DNA from: Thermodesulfobacteriota bacterium
GTDB taxonomy: Bacteria > Desulfobacterota > QYQD01
NCBI GenBank assembly: GCA_030017815.1
Contig: JASEGX010000088.1
Coordinates: 1-9,525 of the forward strand
Direction: 5' to 3'
Length of the DNA stretch: 9,525 bases
Shown one piece after another: positions 1-5,085 of the stretch. The notes beneath the pieces are model-generated. The model did no database searches. It was given only the letters and a program-made list of their open reading frames with translations, and was not told the DNA's origin. Made by a program: the position numbers and the translations under genes. Positions within the stretch are counted from its first letter, which is position 1, and each line of letters starts with the position of its first letter.

Positions 1-168
1 GGGTGATAGATGGGTTTGAGCTAACCAAGCCTGTCACCGCACCAGTCGCGGCTGGCCTCCAGGTCGGCCGGGGACGGATACGCCCTCGACTGAATTTATC
101 GGGGGGCAGATTCCCGATTAAACCCTCGGGAATGACAAAAGGGGGGCATTCGGGTATGACATTCTTTA
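1..168. repeat. Non-coding left edge with GGGAATGAC-type repeats and hairpins
   Basis: No convincing gene is seen here. The word tcgggaatgaca (126-137) recurs with one change as tcgggtatgaca (150-161). The string ggggggca occurs at 101-108 and again at 141-148. An exact 8-bp inverted repeat, attcccga (110-117) with tcgggaat (126-133), could form a hairpin with an 8-nt loop. A second possible hairpin at 49-70 pairs fully only if two G:U pairs are allowed on the plus-strand RNA. Neither hairpin is followed by a T-run on the minus strand, so a terminator for the signalling operon is not supported. This looks like degenerate intergenic repeat DNA. Confidence 0.45.
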
Positions 169-211
169 GGTTCTTACGGACAACGGTGAACTGACAACGG
201 TAAACGGATAC
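169..211. repeat. AACGGTGAAC-word repeat, heptad spaced
   Basis: The segment consists of related words stepping by seven bases: ggtgaac, tgacaac, ggtaaac, ggatac (185-211). The part at 169-191 matches the reverse complement of 3669-3691 at 22 of 23 positions. The part at 185-211 matches 3709-3735 in direct orientation at 23 of 27 positions. It therefore shares both halves with the element upstream of the signalling genes. It lies just downstream of the response regulator stop codon. Confidence 0.7.
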
Positions 212-237
212 GCATCGGGACATAAAATCAGCCAACA

Positions 238-609
238 TCATCCTGGTTTCAGGAGACTCTGAATCTGCTTATAGAGATCTGAAAACCTGTAAGGCTTAAC
301 AACGTACCCATTCGCTCCCAGTTGTATACCTTTTTCTACATCGGTTCGCTGGGCTTTTGCAGTTACAAAAATTATGGGTATGAATTTGGTGATTTTTGAT
401 TTCCTTAGCTGCTCGATTACTTCATAACCATCCATCTTGGGCATCATAACGTCCAGAACGATCAAATCCGGCTTTTCGGCCAAAGCGTACCTAACGGCTT
501 CCAGGCCGTTGGCGGCTACCTCAACTTCGTAACCCACCTTCCTGAGATTGTAGGCGAGGATGTCCCTCATTGGCTTCATATCATCTACGACCAGTATCTT
601 TTTGGCCAT
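238..609 (-). CDS. Single-domain CheY-like response regulator
   Basis: A 123-residue receiver domain without an output domain, probably the phosphorylation target of the histidine kinase encoded immediately upstream. The receiver signature is complete: acidic pair D9-D10, phospho-acceptor D53 in LIVLDVMMP, switch threonine T83, and K105 in VVKPY. The start chosen is the ATG at 609, because a receiver begins MAKKILVVDD and a good GGAGG site lies 9 bases before it; an ATG at 630 would add seven non-family residues. The gene overlaps the end of the kinase gene by 29 bases, which implies translational coupling. With no DNA-binding or enzymatic output, it should act by protein contact, either on the flagellar switch like CheY or as a relay step. 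Proximity to fliG-fliF makes a motility target plausible but unproven. It could equally be a DivK- or PhoP-receiver-like relay protein. Confidence 0.95.
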   Translation of the reverse strand: MAKKILVVDDMKPMRDILAYNLRKVGYEVEVAANGLEAVRYALAEKPDLIVLDVMMPKMDGYEVIEQLRKSKITKFIPIIFVTAKAQRTDVEKGIQLGANGYVVKPYRFSDLYKQIQSLLKPG

Positions 610-2230
610 ATTCCGGTTCCTCCCGTTCACAAGGCAAAAGCACTGTGAAGACAGAACCTTTACCCAGTCTGCTCTTCACAGATATTTTTCCCTGATGTGA
701 TTCAACAATGTACTTTACGATTGGCAGCCCCAGTCCTGTACCTTGTATCTCGTAAGTATCTGAATTATCCACCCTGTAGAACTTTTCGAAGATGTGAGGG
801 ATCTCTTTCTTGGCCATCCCAAGCCCTTGGTCGGAGATATCACACCTTATCATTTTTCCTTCCATCCGGGCTTTTATAGCTATCTGGCCCCCCTTAGGTG
901 AAAACTTGATGGCATTGTCCGTCAAATTCAGGAATAGCTGGATCATTTTGTCCATGTCTGCCCACAAATTCGGCAGGTCTGCAGGGATATCAACCACTAC
1001 TTCATGCTTGGCGGTCCTGGATTCCAGGTCTCTCAGTACAGCCCGGACAATATCCGAGAGAGCAACAGCCCTCAACTCTATCTCAAATCTACCCGATTCA
1101 ATGCGAGAAATATCTAAAAGGTCGTTTATCAAGGCGGCCAGTCTATCGGTTTCGCGATCAACCACGGTAAGGAATTCTCGCTGCGTCTGGTAATCAGCGG
1201 GATCGACCTGCTCAAGAAGGGCCTCAACATATGATTTGATGCCTGCCAGCGGAGACCGCAGTTCATGGGAGACATTTGAAACGAATTCACTCTTCATGGT
1301 ATCCAGTTCTCTTAGCCTTTCGATCTCCTGTGACGCTGACATGTCCCTGAGAACAATAATTGTACCGATATGCTGGCCCTTGTGGTCAACGAAGGGGGAA
1401 AAAGACATGGCCAGCGGAATCGGGGCATCACCGACCACCTCGTGTTCAAATTGCGTCTCAAATGCGCAGCGGCTTCTTGCAGTCTGTTTTTTGGCTCTTT
1501 CAATCATCTTGGCCAAGTCCGGGGGCAGGGCTTTCTTGTAGGTCAGTCCAATAATATCTGCGGACGGAAGTCCCAGCATGGCAGTGGCATTCTTATTTAT
1601 ATGAGTAATATCGTCTGAGGTATCAATGGTAATGATTCCGTTGTTTATGCCTTCCAGAATGTTGTAGACATACTCTCTTGACCGATTCAACTTTGAGTAT
1701 AAATCATGATTTTCCAGGGCTACAGCCGTCTGACTGGCCAGAAAGGAAAGGTGCTTGATGTTTGCCTGATAAAGACTTAGGACCGGATCGGAGAATACCA
1801 GCAAAAACCCCAAATCCCTTTTAATCCCTTGCAACGGAACTATAGTAACAAAATCACTCTCTCCTTTGTTTGGACATTTTGGAGAAGACTTATTGAGAAA
1901 TATATTTGTACATCGTCTCTCTTTCAAAACCCACTCAATAATCTCATCTTCCAGCTTTAGATTTTTTAAATCCTTTTCTGAGATGCTATGAAATCTCACT
2001 GGCTGGTATGAGCTCAATTTTTCATCCCAGAGATATAAGACGCAGGAGTTGTGCACAATGGTTTGGTTAACCATCTCAAGGAACATATTTACGATCTGGT
2101 CGAAATCGTAGATCGAGATTACCTGCCTGCTCATATCTTGCAGTACCGACAACTGCTCGACTTCTTCCCGCAGATCGGAAATCGTTTTTTGCAGGGAAAA
2201 GACATCTTCTTCGACGGGCTTAATCATCAT
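581..2230 (-). CDS. Soluble sensor histidine kinase (GAF-PAS-HisKA-HATPase)
   Basis: A 549-residue kinase that should autophosphorylate on histidine and pass the phosphate to the adjacent receiver. Domains in order: a short N-terminal coiled coil (about 9-32); a GAF-like sensor (about 30-178) ending in the typical ASQTAVALENHDLY helix; a PAS domain (about 186-300, ILEGINNGIITID onward); a HisKA dimerisation helix with H322 in SHELRSP; and a HATPase_c domain. The last has an N box (NLTDNAIKF, N435/N439), a G1 box (D467-Q-G-L-G), an F box (FEKFYRVD, 481-488) and a G2 box (GTGLGL, 497-502). All catalytic boxes look intact. No membrane segment or signal peptide is visible, so it senses a cytosolic cue; the ligand cannot be read from the sequence. 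It starts 16 bases after the HDOD stop, with GGTGA six bases before the first ATG; the second ATG, one codon on, is an equal alternative. Confidence 0.95.
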   Translation of the reverse strand: MMIKPVEEDVFSLQKTISDLREEVEQLSVLQDMSRQVISIYDFDQIVNMFLEMVNQTIVHNSCVLYLWDEKLSSYQPVRFHSISEKDLKNLKLEDEIIEWVLKERRCTNIFLNKSSPKCPNKGESDFVTIVPLQGIKRDLGFLLVFSDPVLSLYQANIKHLSFLASQTAVALENHDLYSKLNRSREYVYNILEGINNGIITIDTSDDITHINKNATAMLGLPSADIIGLTYKKALPPDLAKMIERAKKQTARSRCAFETQFEHEVVGDAPIPLAMSFSPFVDHKGQHIGTIIVLRDMSASQEIERLRELDTMKSEFVSNVSHELRSPLAGIKSYVEALLEQVDPADYQTQREFLTVVDRETDRLAALINDLLDISRIESGRFEIELRAVALSDIVRAVLRDLESRTAKHEVVVDIPADLPNLWADMDKMIQLFLNLTDNAIKFSPKGGQIAIKARMEGKMIRCDISDQGLGMAKKEIPHIFEKFYRVDNSDTYEIQGTGLGLPIVKYIVESHQGKISVKSRLGKGSVFTVLLPCEREEPEYGQKDTGRR

Positions 2231-2246
2231 TACAAATCACCAATAT

Positions 2247-3110
2247 CTATTTCGCATACGTCAAGAGTTCACCAGCGACTGCCAATTCTTTTTCCACCTC
2301 TGAGAACAGCTTCACTAGGAGCTGCTTGTTGAGTTTCACCAGCTTCCATGATTCTTCATTTACACAAGGGACTTTGCGGTCCCCCCCATTGCCCATGCCT
2401 GCCGCGCGACAAAGTACGTCTGCCACATGCACTATGGCCGCCACCCTAATCGACTCCCCAGCCTGAGGGGGGTTGTGATGAAAACGAATGACTTTCAATA
2501 ACTGCGGCGGAAGGTTCCATTTATTTGCCAAAATGCTTCCTACGGCAGCATGGTCCAAGCCGAGCAACTTTTGTTCCGCCTCCCTAATTAGAATTCCTTT
2601 GTCCTTTACCAGGTCTATGACTCTGGTAAACTCCTCTCCAAAATAGGCGTCCAGAACCAATTTTCCCAGGTCATGAATCAAACCGGAGATAAAAATCTCT
2701 TCAAAATTATTTATTCCCAACCTCTTGGCGATCAGTTTTGCGGTAACACCGCAAGCCAGAGAGTGTTTCCAAAATCCTTCCCGATCAAAATTTCCACTTC
2801 GTTTTAAAAACATGTCGAATACGGACACGGCCAAGACCAGATTCCTAATACTGGCAAAACCAAGTATAACTATGGCATGATTGATAGTGGTTATTTTCTG
2901 AGGAAATCCGTAGTATGCGGAATTTGCCATTCTCAAGACCTTTGAGGTTAGTGCCTGATCTTGAGAAATGGCTTTCCCCACCTCCAGAGCAGAGGACTTC
3001 GGATTCTGGGTGATTTGGATAATGTTATCGGCTACCACGGGAAGGGTAGGAAGGTCTCTTATATTCTCGCCAAGCTTTGTAAGCTTCGTCCTTAAGTCAA
3101 TCTGCACCAT
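2247..3110 (-). CDS. HDOD domain signalling protein
   Basis: A 287-residue protein that is almost entirely one HDOD domain, a divergent relative of HD/HD-GYP hydrolases common in bacterial signalling, often near kinases and motility genes. Family features include LPTLPVVADNI (20-30), DQALTSKVLRMANSAYYG (51-68), the INHAIVILG turn (76-84) and the HD-like core. Histidine and aspartate residues are present at all the usual HD positions: H116, H146-D147 in GLIHDLGK, H187, H211-H212 and D231. Many HDOD proteins have lost such residues, so an active metal site is possible but not shown. The start at 3110 is preferred because AAGGA sits seven bases before it and the N-terminus then fits the family; an ATG at 3134 would add eight residues. 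With the chosen start it overlaps the upstream small gene by 14 bases, which implies coupling. Likely role: partner or regulator of the neighbouring kinase/receiver pair. Confidence 0.92.
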   Translation of the reverse strand: MVQIDLRTKLTKLGENIRDLPTLPVVADNIIQITQNPKSSALEVGKAISQDQALTSKVLRMANSAYYGFPQKITTINHAIVILGFASIRNLVLAVSVFDMFLKRSGNFDREGFWKHSLACGVTAKLIAKRLGINNFEEIFISGLIHDLGKLVLDAYFGEEFTRVIDLVKDKGILIREAEQKLLGLDHAAVGSILANKWNLPPQLLKVIRFHHNPPQAGESIRVAAIVHVADVLCRAAGMGNGGDRKVPCVNEESWKLVKLNKQLLVKLFSEVEKELAVAGELLTYAK

Positions 3111-3414
3111 GAGCGGATCCTTTTCCGGCAACATATTCCCTCACCGCAGCCATAATCTTTTCCATAATGGCATTACCCCTCACGTCGGAAAACCTGCCCT
3201 CAAGTTCTTCCATTCCTATGCCTTTTGATATCGCAGGGGTATTTTCCTGGCCGTCGCCCTCCACGCATAATTCCGAAACTCCCCACGATTTCAATTTCTT
3301 AATCAAATCATCTGTTAGCACAGTCCCTTTCTTAAGGATCAGGCTTCCCCGGCTATTCAGAGTGTCCTCAGCGATAACCATGCCTGATTCTGCATTGTTT
3401 AGATCAATGTTCAT
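3097..3414 (-). CDS. Small DUF3391-like protein, first gene of the signalling cassette
   Basis: A 105-residue protein with no signal peptide or membrane segment. The first half (residues 1-52) reads as a small beta-rich module: SGMVIAEDTLNSRGSLILKKG, then TVLTDDLIKKLKSWGVSELCVEG. This pattern (GMV-LAEDV, LLL-KGT-LT, L-WGV--V-VEG) is what I associate with the domain often found N-terminal to HD-GYP and HDOD domains (DUF3391-like). The second half (about 60-105) is helical and charged and resembles nothing I can name. The gene has GGAAG about seven bases before its ATG and overlaps the HDOD gene at its end. This suggests a module usually fused to HD-type domains that is here encoded separately and produced together with its partner. 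The function is unknown. The gene is well supported by the overlap, ribosome site and domain pattern; the family name is less certain. Confidence 0.8.
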   Translation of the reverse strand: MNIDLNNAESGMVIAEDTLNSRGSLILKKGTVLTDDLIKKLKSWGVSELCVEGDGQENTPAISKGIGMEELEGRFSDVRGNAIMEKIMAAVREYVAGKGSAHGAD

Positions 3415-3474
3415 GAGTCGCTTCCAGATTTGGCAGTACCAGCTTGGCCAGCTTACCTTAGCCGCTTTATCCGT

Positions 3475-3501
3475 ATATCGGTTATGGATGGAAAAATCTT
3501 A
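3475..3501 (-). promoter_or_regulatory. Candidate sigma-28 (FliA-type) promoter for the signalling cassette
   Basis: On the minus strand, TAAG (plus 3501-3498), exactly 15 bases, then ACCGATAT (3482-3475) resembles the flagellar sigma-28 consensus TAAA-N15-GCCGATAA with three changes. It points at the small gene starting at 3414, leaving a leader of about 60 bases. The match is suggestive only: the consensus is short, and the site overlaps A/T-rich hairpins. If real, it would tie the signalling cassette to late flagellar gene expression. Confidence 0.3.
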
Positions 3502-3519
3502 AGAGATTTTTTTCTCTTA
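3492..3519. other. Two overlapping, mutually exclusive A/T-rich inverted repeats
   Basis: taagaga (3500-3506) pairs exactly with tctctta (3513-3519). aaaaatc (3492-3498) pairs exactly with gattttt (3505-3511). The two stems share bases 3500-3511 and cannot form together. Both are weak A/T-rich stems. They lie immediately upstream of, and overlap, the candidate promoter, so they may be an operator-like site or simply composition bias. Confidence 0.35.
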
Positions 3520-3662
3520 CAACCCTTAGTACGCTCACGCGTTTCGAAAGCAGGAAGATAGACATAGAAAGCGGGAACCGCGTTGCCGGGCTTGCCAATG
3601 ACTTTGGCCTTTCCCAGCCAGCAATCAGTATCTCCTGTTTTCCTTCCCGGTTTTCAAATCTC

Positions 3663-3735
3663 GTAACCGTTCACCGTTATCCGTAAGAACCGGAAAGGCG
3701 CTTTTTTCGGTGAACAGTCAACGGTGAACGGTTAC
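3663..3735. repeat. 73-bp element with perfect 16-bp terminal inverted repeats
   Basis: gtaaccgttcaccgtt (3663-3678) is the exact reverse complement of aacggtgaacggttac (3720-3735), with 41 bases between. Both arms are built of related seven-base words (gtaacc, gttcacc, gttatcc on the left; ggtgaac, agtcaac, ggtgaac, ggttac on the right). The direct repeat caaatct lies at 3655-3661 and 3735-3741, the second copy sharing one base with the right arm, which could be a target duplication. It encodes no protein. Its size and ends resemble a small MITE- or REP-like element, but no transposase is nearby to link it to. Confidence 0.7.
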
Positions 3736-3840
3736 AAATCTTCCATATCTCACAATCCAATCTTCCGCTTTTCGATGTTCCTCATTTGAAGTTTTGTTTC
3801 TACACTTCCTTGTCACCAGGGCGAGTAAAGATTATCCATG

Positions 3841-3866
3841 GGTAAAAGGAGAGCGTGGTTTTTACC
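3841..3866 (-). terminator. Weak hairpin at the motE stop codon
   Basis: ggtaaaa (3841-3847) and ttttacc (3860-3866) form an exact 7-bp inverted repeat with a 12-base loop spanning the motE stop codon. No T-run follows on the minus strand, so it is not a typical intrinsic terminator. It is the only hairpin seen close to the end of the flagellar gene run. Confidence 0.2.
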
Positions 3867-4443
3867 TTGCTTCTCTGGCCAATCTCTGGGAAAGTCTGGC
3901 TGCCTTCTCTGTCTCTACAAAGCTCAGTATGGCGCCCACATCTTTACTCTTCATGGCCGAAAGGATCTGCAACGCCACATCGTCGTTTAACTTTTCAATA
4001 AGGCTGGCCGCCTTATCAGGCTTCATGGCGCTGTAAGCCCCGACCAGATGTTTTAAACGCGTCTCTTGAGACTGCCTGGCGGCCTCGACATTTTTCTGAA
4101 GCTGGCCCTGTAGTTCTGTTTGTAACTGGGAGAGCTTAGCTAGTTTGTTTTCTATATCCTTCTTCAGGATCAAAAGCTCCGCTTCCTTTTTTCTTAGTTC
4201 TTCTTCTCTGGTTGCCAGTTCGCGGCGTTTATTTTCCAGCTCTTCGAACAGCTTAAGATCATCTAAGGCAATAGCCTGCTTATCCTTTCCCTTTACTTTA
4301 TCCTCGGCTATAGCCTGATTATGGCCCAGTGGTTGCCAGCGAAATCCACGTTCATAAAAATAAAACCCGAGCACGCCCAGCTTGATACAGATAATCGCTA
4401 AAAAGAAAAACATTATGTGCCTGAGGGTATTGAATCTACGCAT
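3862..4443 (-). CDS. motE: MotE-like protein (membrane anchor, coiled coil, MgtE-N-like domain)
   Basis: A 193-residue protein with an N-terminal membrane anchor (about 8-30, HIMFFFLAIICIKLGVLGFYF). A long charged coiled coil follows (about 62-128, KRRELATREEELRKKEAEL). The C-terminal helical domain (about 134-188) reads LVGAYSAMKPDKAASLIEKL, then a DVALQILSAMKSKDVGAILS stretch typical of the MgtE N-terminal/FliG-like fold. Proteins of this build directly after fliJ are annotated as the MotE motility chaperone, thought to act with stator or motor parts in the periplasm; function here is inferred from architecture and position. The start at 4443 was chosen because AAGGA lies seven bases upstream and the ATG overlaps the fliJ stop (shared ATGCGTAG). 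An ATG at 4467 would add eight residues but has its purine tract too close. It appears to be the last gene of the flagellar run. Confidence 0.8.
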   Translation of the reverse strand: MRRFNTLRHIMFFFLAIICIKLGVLGFYFYERGFRWQPLGHNQAIAEDKVKGKDKQAIALDDLKLFEELENKRRELATREEELRKKEAELLILKKDIENKLAKLSQLQTELQGQLQKNVEAARQSQETRLKHLVGAYSAMKPDKAASLIEKLNDDVALQILSAMKSKDVGAILSFVETEKAARLSQRLAREAR

Positions 4444-4903
4444 GTCCCAGTCCTTCTGAAAACACATCCTTAGCCTGACGCCTTATAAGAACCAATTCAT
4501 CGTTTTCTTTCTGTTCCATGCGTATCATCTCCTGAGTAAAGGCGTCAAAATCTTTTTTCTTTAATTTCTCGACCATCTTCTTTTCCCTGGACAACTTGAG
4601 AAGCTTCTGCCTGGCCTCTTCAACCGCCAGGGTTGATGCCTGCACCACTTCTTCCTGTATGGCAATGTCCTTAGCCAACAGGTTAAGATAGTTTATATAA
4701 AGTAAATGCTGCGCTGCCGGGATGCCTTTTGTCCTTTTTTCTATCAACTCAGACAAACATTCCTCTTCCTGGGTTCTTAGCCGATTCAGCTTCTGTTCCG
4801 CCTCTGCCCGTTCGGTCATCTTTTGAGCCAGGAACTGCTGAGCGACCTCCTCCAGACGTTTCTTGTAATTTAGCAAGGTCTCAAATTTAAAAGAATAGCG
4901 CAT
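4436..4903 (-). CDS. fliJ: Flagellar export protein FliJ
   Basis: A 155-residue, highly charged and almost wholly helical protein with the FliJ opening MRYSFKFETLLNYKKRLEE and two long antiparallel coiled-coil stretches (about 10-55 and 78-140). Length is close to the family norm of about 150. FliJ is the stalk of the cytosolic FliH-FliI export ATPase, comparable to the gamma subunit of F1, and links it to the export gate. FliJ sequences are poorly conserved, so the call rests on the N-terminal pattern, coiled coil, length and position directly after fliI. The ATG at 4903 fits the family best; an ATG at 4912 would add three residues, and neither has a strong ribosome site. It is separated from fliI by a repeat-filled spacer of about 180 bases, which is unusual inside this operon, and its end overlaps motE by eight bases. 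Confidence 0.88.
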   Translation of the reverse strand: MRYSFKFETLLNYKKRLEEVAQQFLAQKMTERAEAEQKLNRLRTQEEECLSELIEKRTKGIPAAQHLLYINYLNLLAKDIAIQEEVVQASTLAVEEARQKLLKLSREKKMVEKLKKKDFDAFTQEMIRMEQKENDELVLIRRQAKDVFSEGLGHA

Positions 4904-4942
4904 GGTATTCATCCGGCGACTATTGTTCCCGGTCGTGCCATA

Positions 4943-4954
4943 GGCGGATCCGCC
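4943..4954. repeat. 12-bp perfect palindrome ggcggatccgcc
   Basis: The sequence ggcggatccgcc reads the same on both strands. It sits about 40 bases before fliJ, between that start codon and the GCTGA heptad repeat. It may be a small cruciform or protein site, or a remnant of the repeat DNA around it. Confidence 0.5.
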
Positions 4955-4972
4955 GGGGCGAACTCCACGCTT

Positions 4973-5048
4973 TCAGCGCTCAGCCATCAGCTGTCAGCAA
5001 AAAATCAAAACAAACAGCTTGAGCTGAACGCTGAGAGCTGAATGCTGA
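4973..5048. repeat. Inverted array of GCTGA heptad repeats between fliI and fliJ
   Basis: The left arm carries TCAGC at 4973, 4980, 4987 and 4994, exactly seven bases apart. The right arm carries its reverse complement GCTGA at 5023, 5030, 5037 and 5044, again exactly seven apart. The two bases between the words vary. The 24-base A-rich middle (4999-5022) would be the loop of an imperfect stem in which conserved five-base blocks pair and the variable pairs mostly do not. It is non-coding and lies inside an operon, so it should be transcribed. Confidence 0.85.
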
Positions 5049-5052
5049 CTGG

Positions 5053-5082
5053 TCGTCCGGAATTTTCCTGGTTTCCGGACGA
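5053..5082 (-). terminator. Strong hairpin directly after fliI
   Basis: tcgtccggaa (5053-5062) and ttccggacga (5073-5082) form an exact 10-bp inverted repeat with a 10-base loop. It begins four bases after the fliI stop codon on the minus strand. No T-run follows, so rather than a classical terminator it may be a partial terminator or an mRNA 3'-end stabiliser separating fliI from fliJ. The stem is certain; the role is inferred. Confidence 0.45.
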
Positions 5083-5085
5083 AAA

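Larger units (their letters stand above)
3415..3861. other. 447-bp gene-free region between the flagellar and signalling operons
   Basis: No gene with a start codon is supported on either strand. From left to right it holds a possible sigma-28-like promoter (3475-3501), overlapping A/T-rich hairpins (3492-3519), a stretch with small hairpins at 3571-3581 (gcgg/ccgc) and 3594-3608 (gccaa/ttggc), the 73-bp inverted-repeat element (3663-3735), and a 7-bp inverted repeat at the motE stop. On the minus strand, roughly 3482-3663 is free of stops in one frame but lacks a suitable start and shows no recognised protein pattern. It could be a decayed gene end or chance. Confidence 0.6.

Noticed and set aside
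3..194. A 63-codon open frame on the plus strand starting with GTG
   Set aside because: It runs through the repeat words at 101-191, has no visible ribosome site within the window, and shows no domain pattern; more likely an accidental frame over repeats.
810..1193. Plus-strand open frame of 127 codons opposite the histidine kinase gene
   Set aside because: It is antisense to the HisKA/HATPase region, whose protein motifs are clearly conserved on the minus strand; a shadow frame.
3167..3502. Plus-strand open frame of 111 codons opposite the small signalling gene and its leader
   Set aside because: The minus-strand gene has a ribosome site, coupled overlap with HDOD and a recognisable domain pattern; the plus frame has none.
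3536..3660. Possible cyclic-di-GMP (GEMM) riboswitch upstream of the signalling genes
   Set aside because: Short stretches such as ggcaagcccgg look suggestive, but the conserved core blocks and paired stems of the GEMM class are not present in order.
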